Shown here piece after piece: positions 1 through 9,364 of a stretch of DNA of 64,000 nucleotides. The DNA is from a bacterium (lineage in GTDB: Bacteria; Campylobacterota; Campylobacteria; Campylobacterales; Sulfurimonadaceae), in NCBI GenBank assembly GCA_018822665.1, contig JAHJJX010000036.1, forward strand, positions 1-64,000, in the 5' to 3' direction. Position 1 is the stretch's first letter; each line of letters starts with the position of its first letter. A program made the position numbers and the translations under genes. Under the pieces are notes generated by a model. The model worked only from the letters and a program-made list of their open reading frames with translations. It ran no database searches and had not been told where the DNA came from.

Positions 1-123
<123 letters not shown>

Positions 124-201
124 TAGGTTTTTTACTTGTGAATCATGGTGATATATGTTACACTTGCAGACACAGAGAATTACTTAAGGTGACTGACTAG
201 A

Positions 202-1575
202 ATGTTAACACAAAATATTGAAGATATTAAAGATGCCAAGTCAATTATAATTGATAGTGGAGTGAAAATTGGTAAGATGACGCTTTTGTTTTATCTTATA
301 GAGTCATTGTTTAAAGCGAAGGCAATAGTATTCACGCCACAAGAGGACTATTTGTTTAATAAGCGACTTAAAGGGTTAGGTAAGCAGTTTGAACAATATT
401 CAGATATAGACAAATTTATTACTCCTTATTATTTAAAGGAAGATTGGAATTACTTAAAACAAAGATACGGATATAAGTTTCTTTTAGAAGAAATAGCCCG
501 CATTATGTCTACGTCAGATGAAAAATTGGTAGTTATTCATAAGATAGGGGAATTTTTTGAATTTCAAAATAGATATGAGATAGAAGGCTTTTATAAATCT
601 TTGATTAAACTAACTGCTATGCATGATAAAAAATTAATATGCCTCGTCAATAATCAAAATGAAAATTATGAATTTATAAATAATATTGCAGAGGATTTTT
701 CAGATATTGCAATTTCGATTACTTCGAATGAAAATAACGAGAGACATTTAAGCATAAGAGATTTATTCCATAATCAAGAATATCCGCCTATGAGTTTTAA
801 AATTCATGAAAATAATTTTATGCTTGAACATTTGAATTCATCAAAAAAAATTCACGCAAAAAAAATAAAAAATATTTTAATTGCCGAATTAGAGCCAACA
901 CAAGAAAATACAAAAATAATATGCGAGTATCTGTTTAAACAACCTGAGCAGTTTAATGTAAAAATAGCAAACACCTTACAAAGTATTTTGCAAGAGATTT
1001 TCGTCGTTCCTGAAATAATTATTGTACTGATGAAAAGAACCCAAGACAATTTTAAAACTATTGAATCAATAAAAAAACAATTACCGAATTCCACCATCAT
1101 CGGAATTATTGACCAGTCTTTTATACGAGCAGAAGACAAAAGAGAAGCTTATGGACACGGTTGTGATGAGCTTTTTGGACGTGATATAATATTAGATGAT
1201 TTCATTGTATCTTTGGAAAAAGCGTCAAAGAGTGTTTTTTACAGAGAGAGGTTAGAAAAATTATCTCAATATAAAAACATGCTTGAAAGTTTAGAAGATA
1301 TACAAATGCTTGCAGATATATGTATGGAGAATTCCATTTATTTTACCGCTTTTGTTCTGAAGTCCAATGATGAAATAGATAAAGTCGAGCTTTTAGGAAG
1401 AAAACATGACTATATCTATCAAAAAGACAATATTTTGTATTATGTAGCAATTAATACAAATCCAAAGCATACGGAAAAGATTATAGAAAGCTTAAAAAGA
1501 CAGAATCTAGACTTAGAGATAGTCTGTGCATGTGAATCTACAAATCCTATTTTAGTAAAAGGATGTTTAATATAA
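202..1575 (+). CDS. BcsE-like regulator of exopolysaccharide synthesis (degenerate RecA-REC-GGDEF)
   Basis: 457 residues, no signal peptide or membrane helix. Residues 1-200 look like a RecA/KaiC-type fold with a decayed Walker A (SGVKIGKMT, with S and M where G and T are usual). Residues 225-340 look like a receiver domain without the phospho-Asp pocket, and about 345-457 like a decayed GGDEF domain. This triple degenerate architecture is that of BcsE, the cytosolic c-di-GMP-binding partner of bacterial cellulose synthases. Its stop overlaps the start of the next gene by one base (TAATG), and it heads the polysaccharide cluster. Function is inferred from architecture and context; sequence similarity to BcsE is not obvious by eye. 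Confidence 0.45.
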   Translation: MLTQNIEDIKDAKSIIIDSGVKIGKMTLLFYLIESLFKAKAIVFTPQEDYLFNKRLKGLGKQFEQYSDIDKFITPYYLKEDWNYLKQRYGYKFLLEEIARIMSTSDEKLVVIHKIGEFFEFQNRYEIEGFYKSLIKLTAMHDKKLICLVNNQNENYEFINNIAEDFSDIAISITSNENNERHLSIRDLFHNQEYPPMSFKIHENNFMLEHLNSSKKIHAKKIKNILIAELEPTQENTKIICEYLFKQPEQFNVKIANTLQSILQEIFVVPEIIIVLMKRTQDNFKTIESIKKQLPNSTIIGIIDQSFIRAEDKREAYGHGCDELFGRDIILDDFIVSLEKASKSVFYRERLEKLSQYKNMLESLEDIQMLADICMENSIYFTAFVLKSNDEIDKVELLGRKHDYIYQKDNILYYVAINTNPKHTEKIIESLKRQNLDLEIVCACESTNPILVKGCLI

Positions 1576-4049
1576 TGAAAATATTATTTGTCTTATCTTC
1601 TTTATTTTTGTATTTATTTGCCGTAGAAATTGATCCAAAAATATTAGAAGATATCATTGCAAAAGACCCTGAAAATTATACGGAAAAAGTAATTTTAGCA
1701 AAGTATTATGAGAAAAACGGGAATGATTTAAAAGCAATAAAAATTATAAATGAAGTATTAGAAAAAAATCCAAAAGATGAAACTGCTTTAAATATAAAAA
1801 AGAAACTTGAGCGAAAAGAACATATTAAAGGTGTATTCAAAGAATCCGGTTTGGGACAACCAATAAATATGGAAGATGCGCAAAAAAGATTGGATAGCTA
1901 TTATGACGTAAATAATTATCAATTTTATATTACTCTTTATCAAGCACTCATTGAAGTTGATTCAACACTTGAAGACAAATACCATATAAAAGCCGCATAT
2001 ATTTATCTTTGGGATTCTCGATACGATTATAGTGAAAATGCTTTATTGCGCCTCAAACAACAAGATAATATGGATGCTAAAAAAATAAGAGCAGAAGCAT
2101 GTTATTATACAGGAAGATATAATTGTTCCGCAGAATTATATGAACAATTTTATACGACGAATTCTAGTGTAGATTCTACTGTCAAACTCATCAACAGCTA
2201 TATTTATACAAGACAAACGGAAAAAGCACAAAGACTTTACAGTTTTGTATCTAGAAAAAATCCCAATAATAGCGAAATTATTAAAATAGGCAAAAAGCTT
2301 GATTCTTCAAGAATAGCTTATATGCTTGATAGAAAAAAAGTTTATGAAGAAAATAAAAATATAGATACTCTTGAAGCGTATGTAATAGAGCTATTTGCTT
2401 CTGGAAGAAAAGATGAAGCAACCGATGTAGTAAGTAAATACAATAAAGAAAATCCTTCTAGCAGGTCTTTATTGCTTGAAGCAAAATATCTTATCTGGAC
2501 CGGTAAAAACACTTTGGCATTGGAAGTACTTAAAAAAGGGTATTTAGATAACGACCTGCAAGCAAAACTTATGATTGGGCAAGTATATTCTTGGGAACAA
2601 AAGTTTTATGAATCCGAGATGTACTTGAATGAAGTGATTGTAAACGCACAAGATAAAGAACTTTTATATGAAGCAAAAAAAGCTCGTGCGTATGTACACA
2701 TGTGGAAAAAAGAAAATACACTTGCAAAAAAAGCCTTTGTTGAACTTAACAATGAAGCTCCTTTAGATGAAGATGTAAAAGAAGCATTAATGGAACTCAA
2801 CCATGATTATGCGGGTCTCATTGAAATTTATAAACAAAAAATAAAAGTTTCGTCCAAATCAGCAAATGACAAACGATTAGCTGAGCTGTATATTAGTAAT
2901 AAACAACCGAAAATGGCAATTGAACATTTGAAAAAATATGTACAAGATAATACAGATGATTTGGAAGCAACAAAAAATTTAGCACAGCTGTTAATAGAAA
3001 ATAAAGAGTATTCCCAAGGATTTGGTTATTTGGAGCATTATGCGCAACAAAAAAAGACTGCGCAAAGCAGTTTTATTTTAGCTCAATATTATCACTGGAA
3101 CGGTTTTTCTAAAGAAGCCCTTTATGTCCTTGATGGTTTATTAAAAGAGCATTCCAATAACGAAGAAGCGCTTAAATTAAAAGCGCAAATATTAAAACTA
3201 GAGCCAGTGCATGTTGCTGTTAATAGCGAAGCTACAATTGGAGCATATTTTAATAACATAGGTTCAAAACAGCTGGACATTGCGGATTCTTTGTATTTTA
3301 ATTCTCATTATAGAGCTTCCCTGATGTATTATGAAGATTATCTTGAAAAACATCCTACCGACCATCAAGCAAGGTATAGGTACGCTTTTGCACTTGAATA
3401 TTCTGAAGAATACGGTAAAGCAGAAGGGGAATTTGCACTTATGTTATGGACCGAAGGGTCTGATGAACTTCGATATCATTATGCCTATAATGTAATGAAA
3501 AATAAAAAATTAAAAGAGGCTAAAAAACTTTTTTTAGAACTTAAGAGCAAAGTGTATCAAAAAGCAGATCCTTCTCTACGTGACTTTCTTATGTCTTGGG
3601 AGTTAAGTTGGGAATCCAAAAACTTTAATAAATATGCAAAACATTATGGCGAGTTATTTACAAAAAATAACGCTTGGGTTTCTATGAAACAAGACAATTT
3701 TAATAAACTTCAATTCATAGCCGTAGGGGTTCATGAACCAATATACAAACAAGTTGGTGAAAATCAATATATGGTAAAGTTTTATCAAGAATATAATACG
3801 AATTATCTTAGCGATAAAGGGTATAAAACTCTTCATCTTCAATGTGATGCAAATAAGAGTGAGTGTAAAATAATTAATGAAGACTGGAAAGAAAGCGAGT
3901 ATAGTGAGAATTATTTATTAGTTCCGCAAATTGACCAAAAGCTTCAAGAAATTGATGAGTTGGAGAATGCTCCTCTTGCTGTGAATAATACCAATACAGA
4001 TAGTAAAAAAAAAAGTCTATGTCTAAAAAATATCACGATATTGTCTTAG
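1575..4049 (+). CDS. Exopolysaccharide exporter, signal peptide and TPR part (frameshifted)
   Basis: Starts at the ATG at 1575, giving a clean signal peptide (MKILFVLSSLFLYLFA) coupled to the preceding stop; an ATG at 1563 is less likely. The mature part is a long array of TPR-like helical repeats (for example NPKDETALNIKKKL, GRYNCSAELYEQF, HPTDHQARYRYAFALEYS), as in PgaA, PelB and BcsC, whose periplasmic TPRs feed an outer-membrane barrel. The reading frame leaves this course in a run of ten A at 4005-4014 and stops soon after. The barrel part continues in the -1 frame. Joined, the product would be about 1146 residues, close to BcsC or PelB size. Confidence 0.75.
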   Translation: MKILFVLSSLFLYLFAVEIDPKILEDIIAKDPENYTEKVILAKYYEKNGNDLKAIKIINEVLEKNPKDETALNIKKKLERKEHIKGVFKESGLGQPINMEDAQKRLDSYYDVNNYQFYITLYQALIEVDSTLEDKYHIKAAYIYLWDSRYDYSENALLRLKQQDNMDAKKIRAEACYYTGRYNCSAELYEQFYTTNSSVDSTVKLINSYIYTRQTEKAQRLYSFVSRKNPNNSEIIKIGKKLDSSRIAYMLDRKKVYEENKNIDTLEAYVIELFASGRKDEATDVVSKYNKENPSSRSLLLEAKYLIWTGKNTLALEVLKKGYLDNDLQAKLMIGQVYSWEQKFYESEMYLNEVIVNAQDKELLYEAKKARAYVHMWKKENTLAKKAFVELNNEAPLDEDVKEALMELNHDYAGLIEIYKQKIKVSSKSANDKRLAELYISNKQPKMAIEHLKKYVQDNTDDLEATKNLAQLLIENKEYSQGFGYLEHYAQQKKTAQSSFILAQYYHWNGFSKEALYVLDGLLKEHSNNEEALKLKAQILKLEPVHVAVNSEATIGAYFNNIGSKQLDIADSLYFNSHYRASLMYYEDYLEKHPTDHQARYRYAFALEYSEEYGKAEGEFALMLWTEGSDELRYHYAYNVMKNKKLKEAKKLFLELKSKVYQKADPSLRDFLMSWELSWESKNFNKYAKHYGELFTKNNAWVSMKQDNFNKLQFIAVGVHEPIYKQVGENQYMVKFYQEYNTNYLSDKGYKTLHLQCDANKSECKIINEDWKESEYSENYLLVPQIDQKLQEIDELENAPLAVNNTNTDSKKKSLCLKNITILS
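4005..4014 (+). repeat. A10 homopolymer at the exporter frameshift
   Basis: Ten consecutive A join the TPR frame to the barrel frame. Eleven or eight A would fuse both parts into KKKKSMSKKYHDI. In the present frame two AAA codons (4008, 4011) also make an A-AAA-AAA slip site, so a -1 ribosomal shift or transcriptional slippage could give full-length product from this allele. Contingency tract, programmed slip and sequencing error all remain possible. Confidence 0.6.
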
Positions 4050-5014
4050 ATGAAACTTTAAATGATAATGCAGTTGCAGATGAAGTTTATGCAACTACGC
4101 AAGATGAAGATTTATTGAAAACATCCTCGGAAGAAGTCTCGCCTCTTTATGTGCCGGCTGATTTAAACTCTTTAGCTGCTAAGGGGTATTATTTTGAAGA
4201 TAGTTCAGATATAGTATTTTCATCGCTTGATTTATTTTACAAACGCGCTAAGATTAGTGATAGTATTGATTTAGGTGTAGATAGTGGACTTTTCTTTATA
4301 GAGCAACGAAATATTAACAGATATGAAGGCAACAGGTACGGTGCTTCACTCTTTTATGAAAATTTTTCATTTCGTTTAGGTTTGAATAAATATGATGATT
4401 TTTCAGAAATTGTTCCGACTATTCAATATCAAGATAAATATTATGAACACAATTATTTATTAGAATATACAAGGCAAAATGCACTGTTTTATACATATAG
4501 TCTTTGTTCTTATGAACAACGAATAACTGCAGATCATTTTAGTGTATCAGATTTCATTAACTTTGGAGACGATACGGATTTGTGGGGAAATATTGAAGTG
4601 AACTCATTTAGCAATTCAAATACAGAAATTACGGCTCAGTTTGATTGGAGACTTTATTATGATAGATTGTTTAGCCCTCACTTTTCTTATCATACAGCCC
4701 TAGAAGGGTGGTACACAAAAAATACGAGTACAAATGCCTGTTATTATTCTCCTAGTTTTACGGATACAACTATTTTGAGAATTGATCCGCAATACATATT
4801 CTCAAAGTATTTTGGAGTTCGCGCAAAACTGGGTGTAGGGCATTCGTTTAAAGAACAAACACAACCATATAAATATGGTCTAAAGCTCTTTGGCAATCCA
4901 ACAGAGACTCTTTCGTATTCAGTAGGATGTCAAAACAGCAATGCTGTAAGATTATCTTATGGTCCAACATATAATTACACAGAATGTGAACTTAATTTGG
5001 GGTATAAATGGTAG
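4019..5014 (+). CDS. Outer-membrane beta-barrel part of the exopolysaccharide exporter
   Basis: The 331-residue reading frame has no signal peptide. It opens with an acidic linker and then shows about sixteen alternating amphipathic strands ending in an aromatic residue (LNLGYKW), typical of an outer-membrane barrel of the PgaA/PelB/BcsC C-terminal type. A barrel without a signal peptide cannot be exported alone, which supports its being the C-terminal half of the preceding TPR gene. In its own frame a TAA lies just upstream at 4004, so independent translation would need the ATG at 4019. Its 3' end overlaps the glycosyltransferase start by 7 bases. Confidence 0.65.
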   Translation: MSKKYHDIVLDETLNDNAVADEVYATTQDEDLLKTSSEEVSPLYVPADLNSLAAKGYYFEDSSDIVFSSLDLFYKRAKISDSIDLGVDSGLFFIEQRNINRYEGNRYGASLFYENFSFRLGLNKYDDFSEIVPTIQYQDKYYEHNYLLEYTRQNALFYTYSLCSYEQRITADHFSVSDFINFGDDTDLWGNIEVNSFSNSNTEITAQFDWRLYYDRLFSPHFSYHTALEGWYTKNTSTNACYYSPSFTDTTILRIDPQYIFSKYFGVRAKLGVGHSFKEQTQPYKYGLKLFGNPTETLSYSVGCQNSNAVRLSYGPTYNYTECELNLGYKW

Positions 5015-6327
5015 ATATAATAAAAAAAATATTATTTATTGCGATTATGGTTGGTGCTTTGGTAATAACCTATTTCAGTGTTAATTATCTGCAAACGATT
5101 TATATCGCAACGACAAATACGTTTATCAGATTTGGTGTGATATTAATCTTTGTTTTTACCCTTTTGATTATTATCAGATATTTATTGCTAATATTTTTTT
5201 CCATGATAAAAACTATACAAAGATCTGCAGATGAAAATTTTCACGTCAGTAAAAAAGATATTGTTTCCATTATAGTTCCGTGTTTCAATGAAGAACAAGT
5301 AATTCTTGCTTCATTGAAAAGCATCATGGACCAGACTTATCCGAATATTGAAATAATAGTAATTGATGATGGAAGCACAGACCGGACATATGCACTTGCT
5401 CAATCTCTTATTTTTGATGATGGGCATAGAAGTTTAAAAGTTTTATCAAAAAAAAATGGCGGTAAATCGAGAGCATTAAACTATGCTATTCAAAGATCAA
5501 GAGGAAATTTAATATGCTCGGTTGATGCAGATTCAAAGCTTGATAAATATGCGATAGAATTATTGGTTCAGCACTTTAAAGATCCTAAAGTAGCAGCGAT
5601 TGCCGGGAGTGTGAATGTAATTAATACAGACTCTTTTATAACAAAACTACAAGCCTTAGAATACATTCAAGGTTTGAACATGGTAAAAAATGGTCAGGCA
5701 TTTTTGAAACTAGTAAATATTATTCCTGGTCCTCTGGGGATGTTTAGAAAAAATGCAATGAAAGAAGTTGGATATTATGCGCATGACACATTTGCAGAAG
5801 ATTGTGATATAACACTTGCATTAATTGCAAGAGGTTATAAAGTAGATTTTGAGCCAGATGCCATATCATACACGGAGGCACCAGAGAATTTATTGGATCT
5901 TATTAAGCAACGGTATAGATGGACAAGAGGTATTCTTCAGGCAATTAGAAAAAATAGAAAATACCTATGGACTTTAAAAAAAAGGGCATCACTGTCTCTT
6001 GTTATGTGGTATATGCTATTTGAGTCCGTTTTTTGGCCATTTATGCAAATATGGGGAGATATATTTATGATATATCTCGCCTTGTCAACCGGTACAAGTC
6101 AGTTACTTTTTTTCTGGTGGATAATGTTTACTGTTCTTGATATTATTGGAGCAGTGTACTGTTTATTAATTACAAAAGAAGATTTAAAATTAGCATGGTA
6201 TTCCACAATTTATAGATTGGCTTTTATTACCGTTATTAATATAGCGAAAATATTTGCTACAATAGAAGAATGGTTTAATATAGAAATGGGTTGGGGAAAA
6301 CTTGAAAGAAAAGGAAGAGTAGGATGA
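5008..6327 (+). CDS. PgaC-like family 2 glycosyltransferase, inner membrane
   Basis: 439 residues, the size of PgaC/IcaA. Two N-terminal helices (about 7-27 and 41-66) precede a GT-2 domain with VIDDGSTD (DDGS at 120-123), SVDADS (DxD at 173-175), TFAED (264-265) and QRYRW (301-305), the complete processive-synthase signature. Further membrane helices fill about 330-420. It should polymerise a UDP-sugar, most likely UDP-GlcNAc given the deacetylase downstream, and push the chain into the periplasm. There is no PilZ domain, so c-di-GMP control must come from a partner such as the BcsE-like protein. It overlaps both neighbours, which implies translational coupling. Confidence 0.8.
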   Translation: MVDIIKKILFIAIMVGALVITYFSVNYLQTIYIATTNTFIRFGVILIFVFTLLIIIRYLLLIFFSMIKTIQRSADENFHVSKKDIVSIIVPCFNEEQVILASLKSIMDQTYPNIEIIVIDDGSTDRTYALAQSLIFDDGHRSLKVLSKKNGGKSRALNYAIQRSRGNLICSVDADSKLDKYAIELLVQHFKDPKVAAIAGSVNVINTDSFITKLQALEYIQGLNMVKNGQAFLKLVNIIPGPLGMFRKNAMKEVGYYAHDTFAEDCDITLALIARGYKVDFEPDAISYTEAPENLLDLIKQRYRWTRGILQAIRKNRKYLWTLKKRASLSLVMWYMLFESVFWPFMQIWGDIFMIYLALSTGTSQLLFFWWIMFTVLDIIGAVYCLLITKEDLKLAWYSTIYRLAFITVINIAKIFATIEEWFNIEMGWGKLERKGRVG

Positions 6328-6512
6328 ATTTATTATCGTTTTTGTCGTTTTTAATTTTAGCAATTACATTGCTGACGATGGTATTTGGAGTAATAGCATA
6401 TTTTTTATACAAGGCTAGAGAAAAGAAAAAAAGTGGTTTGGGTATTACCTATGAGCAAGCTTTGGAAGAAGAAAAATCCGATTTAATTTTTTTCAATAGA
6501 AAAAAATCATAA
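6324..6512 (+). CDS. Small single-helix membrane protein of the polysaccharide cluster
   Basis: 62 residues: one hydrophobic helix (about 4-28) followed by a charged tail (YKAREKKKSGLG...EQALEEEK). The start ATGA overlaps the stop of the glycosyltransferase, so the two are translationally coupled. By place and shape it could play the role of PgaD (a small partner of PgaC) or of BcsF (a one-helix partner of BcsE). I see no sequence signature that decides between them, so the role is inference. Confidence 0.6.
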   Translation: MNLLSFLSFLILAITLLTMVFGVIAYFLYKAREKKKSGLGITYEQALEEEKSDLIFFNRKKS

Positions 6513-6519
6513 CATAAAA

Positions 6520-8379
6520 TTGAATATGATAAGCCATAATGCTAGTTTGAATATGAAAAATAATAGAGAAAGTTATGGGCTCAAGCTTTTCATTTATTTA
6601 TTGTTGCTCTTAGTTTTACTTGCGTATACAAGTTTATATTTAATGCAAAATTATTATTCCAAGTCTTTGTTGAGTGATGAAGTCAAAGAAGAGAATGTAT
6701 ATTTTTTAAAGTCTAATACATTGATGAATATGCATGCCTTAAGCAATATGAATTATGATGATTACACTAATAGAATGAAACAATTCAAAGAATTTTGTCA
6801 TAAAAACGGTTATGCAACGCACGACATTGACAGTGACAAGTTATTGAGTTTGGAGAAAAATTCTATACTCGTAGCCTTGGATATGATGGCACTTTCAGAA
6901 GAAGAGATGCGCAGTTTAGAGAGTTTTGTGCAAAACGGCGGCAAGCTTTTATTTAACTATACAAGTGGATTCATAGGACCCACTATGAAGAACAATGAAA
7001 AGAATCTTGTTAGTAGAATAACCGGATTAACTACGAATGAAGATTTTAGCACGGTTAAATTTGACAGTAATAGCACAAGTTTTTTAAGTATGAGGCTGAT
7101 GTCGCCGCTTGCAAAGTATTTACCGCGAGGCAAATCATTAGACTTAACTCTTTATGATTATATTCCACTTTTTGTGACTCCAGAGGGACTAGAAGCTGAT
7201 GCATACGCAACCAACTGGTCCCAAGACACTTATTCGAAGATACCTCAAAACAGGGTGCTCAATAAAAATGAGAGTGGTTTGCTCTGGCATGGAAATAACG
7301 CAAAAGGCAAATGGATATATTTTAGCTTTCCTAGTTATGTTTTTATGGATAGTAGTAAGTATATGTATATAGAATTATTTAGAGCTATGCTTGAGAAATT
7401 AAATAATGATATTGATATTGTTCCCTATACGTATATAGATGCTTTAAATGCTGTATTTGTTTCAGAAGATACGGAATATAAATATGAGAACTTGGAACAA
7501 TTCTATAATGTGGCAATCAAGCACAGTTTTCCTGTGACCGTATTTTGTGTGGCAGGCCTCGCAAAAGAGCACCAAGAATTAATGAAAAAAATCTCTAAAA
7601 ATAAATTTATAGAGATTGGGTCTCACAGCTACACGCATGAAAAAATCATTGGACAAAGCAATGAAGTTTATGAAAAGGAAACACTTGGGGCGAAAAAATA
7701 TTTAGATGAACTGACGCAACAAGATGTAATAGGTTTCAGACCTCCTCGCGAAGAGATAGATGATAAAATGATTGATTACCTCCAAAGAGGCGGCTATAAG
7801 TATATGGTAAGCAATGGGTCTGATTTATTAGCACCTTATTATATGCATGATACCATCGTGATTCCTAGGCATGGTACGGATGATTATGCTTACTTTATTA
7901 ATTTAGACTGGAATACAGATCAAATTTTAAATGAAATGAAAAAACAAGCAAATATGATAACGGGGCTCAATGGAATATATACGATGAGTACGCATTCTCA
8001 TCTAATGGGTTTAGGTTCAAACATTAAAATCATAGATAACTTTTTTGAATATATAAATAATCAAAAAGAGATGACACCTATGAATGGAGAAATGCTATAC
8101 AAACGCATTAAGCAAAAATTAAACTTGCAATTAGAAACAAAAGTTACACTTAAAAAGATAGTTGTTAATATTGCAAATAATAATGAAACCGAAGTTGAAA
8201 ATATGCATTATGATATACATGTTAATTCTGATATTGAGATAACCGGAGTTGAAAGTGAAATTATAGGTATCAAAACTACTATAAAAAAAGTTGGTCTAGG
8301 TAGATATATACTTAAAATAAGCTCTTTACAGCCAAAATCTCAAACCGTCTTGTTTATGAATTATGTTAAGACTCGTTAA
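6520..8379 (+). CDS. Membrane-anchored NodB-type polysaccharide deacetylase
   Basis: 619 residues. One N-terminal anchor helix (about 22-42) leads to a periplasmic body. Residues 60-290 resemble a GATase1-like fold (ALSEEEMRSLESFVQNGGKL). Residues 305-500 are a carbohydrate esterase 4 domain: SEDTE (315-319) in place of the usual TFDD, metal-binding HSYTH (H369, H373), RPPRE (407-411) and a late THSH (H492, H494). The altered first motif keeps one acidic pair but not the standard DD. A beta-sandwich-like tail follows. It likely deacetylates an amino-sugar polymer made by the upstream synthase, as PgaB does. The start is uncertain: TTG at 6520, or ATG at 6526 or 6553, none with a good ribosome site. 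Confidence 0.7.
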   Translation: MNMISHNASLNMKNNRESYGLKLFIYLLLLLVLLAYTSLYLMQNYYSKSLLSDEVKEENVYFLKSNTLMNMHALSNMNYDDYTNRMKQFKEFCHKNGYATHDIDSDKLLSLEKNSILVALDMMALSEEEMRSLESFVQNGGKLLFNYTSGFIGPTMKNNEKNLVSRITGLTTNEDFSTVKFDSNSTSFLSMRLMSPLAKYLPRGKSLDLTLYDYIPLFVTPEGLEADAYATNWSQDTYSKIPQNRVLNKNESGLLWHGNNAKGKWIYFSFPSYVFMDSSKYMYIELFRAMLEKLNNDIDIVPYTYIDALNAVFVSEDTEYKYENLEQFYNVAIKHSFPVTVFCVAGLAKEHQELMKKISKNKFIEIGSHSYTHEKIIGQSNEVYEKETLGAKKYLDELTQQDVIGFRPPREEIDDKMIDYLQRGGYKYMVSNGSDLLAPYYMHDTIVIPRHGTDDYAYFINLDWNTDQILNEMKKQANMITGLNGIYTMSTHSHLMGLGSNIKIIDNFFEYINNQKEMTPMNGEMLYKRIKQKLNLQLETKVTLKKIVVNIANNNETEVENMHYDIHVNSDIEITGVESEIIGIKTTIKKVGLGRYILKISSLQPKSQTVLFMNYVKTR

Positions 8380-9364
8380 TATACTACTGCTCTCGTTTAG
8401 CATATCCGTAGCTTCTACTCTCGTAGGTGCAGGCGGATATGATGTAACGAAAAAAGAGGACACCTATACGTTTAAAGATAAAGAATCTTCCCTCAGTAAT
8501 GCTAATATAACAGAAGTATTACAAAAAAAATCTAAAAATACCAATTCCGTAACAATGTGGATTACGAGGCACTGGGAGGAAGATTGGTACTCTATTGAAA
8601 CAACGCAAAAAGAGATTATAGATAAAGGTTTTACGCCTATTTATATTTTTTACTGGTTTGCGGATGAAATCTCTCCAAAATTCGTGCAAGAAAATGAGGA
8701 AAAATATTTTAAATCATTAAGAAAATTTACACAGTATATGAAAAAACTCAAAGGCAAAAAAATAGTTGTATTAAATCCTGAATACAATATGAGCGAAACG
8801 GGGATGTGGGATGGTATGAATGACCTATTTCTTGAAAGTTTTAAAATGTTAAGAGAAGACAAAGAGGTGCTTGTTGGACCCTGTGTCGGTGATTTTGGAA
8901 ACTATACACTTATAAATGAGGTTGAGGAATGGAAAAGGTTTGATAAATCACTCTTTAGAGCTGCAAAAGAAGCAGATTTTATTGCATTTCAAGAGATGAG
9001 AGCTCTCACTAGAAACTCAAAAGACGATATCTTAAAAACTCCCCAGAGAGCTTTGAACCTTTCTAGATATTTATATAAAACTTATAAAAAGCCGACCATG
9101 CTAGCCTATGTCGCAATATCAAGTTATGGAAAAAATGGGGAAGAAATTCAGGAAAATGTCTATAAAAATTTTGTGGAAACATTTCCAAAAATGAAAAAAG
9201 ATGCAAAATTAATGTTTTTCGGAATCTTTCATTATTTTGATTATCCGGGGCATGTGGGATATTTTAATGAGGCTGAAGAGTTCTTTGGGATTATTCGCAA
9301 AGACGGTACTGTTAAACCGTCTTTTATACATTTTAACAACTTAAATAACATCAACTCTTTGTAA
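8363..9364 (+). CDS. Secreted TIM-barrel glycoside-hydrolase-like protein
   Basis: 333 residues with a signal peptide (to about residue 18). The body reads like a TIM barrel: alternating strands and helices with carboxylates at strand ends, IVVLNPEYN (E140) and FIAFQEMRA (E211), a plausible acid/base and nucleophile pair. I cannot assign a family. Many exopolysaccharide operons carry a periplasmic hydrolase that trims the polymer, and its position, overlapping the deacetylase by 17 bases, fits that. A partial copy of the dispersed word (GGCATGTGG then G) lies at 9249. The last 24 bases overlap the convergent hupE-like gene. Confidence 0.55.
   Translation: MLRLVNILLLSFSISVASTLVGAGGYDVTKKEDTYTFKDKESSLSNANITEVLQKKSKNTNSVTMWITRHWEEDWYSIETTQKEIIDKGFTPIYIFYWFADEISPKFVQENEEKYFKSLRKFTQYMKKLKGKKIVVLNPEYNMSETGMWDGMNDLFLESFKMLREDKEVLVGPCVGDFGNYTLINEVEEWKRFDKSLFRAAKEADFIAFQEMRALTRNSKDDILKTPQRALNLSRYLYKTYKKPTMLAYVAISSYGKNGEEIQENVYKNFVETFPKMKKDAKLMFFGIFHYFDYPGHVGYFNEAEEFFGIIRKDGTVKPSFIHFNNLNNINSL

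Noticed and set aside
4019-5014. Barrel gene as an independent outer-membrane protein
   Set aside because: No signal peptide, and it abuts a TPR gene at a homopolymer; a split exporter explains both.
9249-9258. GGCATGTGGG in the polysaccharide cluster
   Set aside because: Only nine of the bases match; a single partial hit is within chance.
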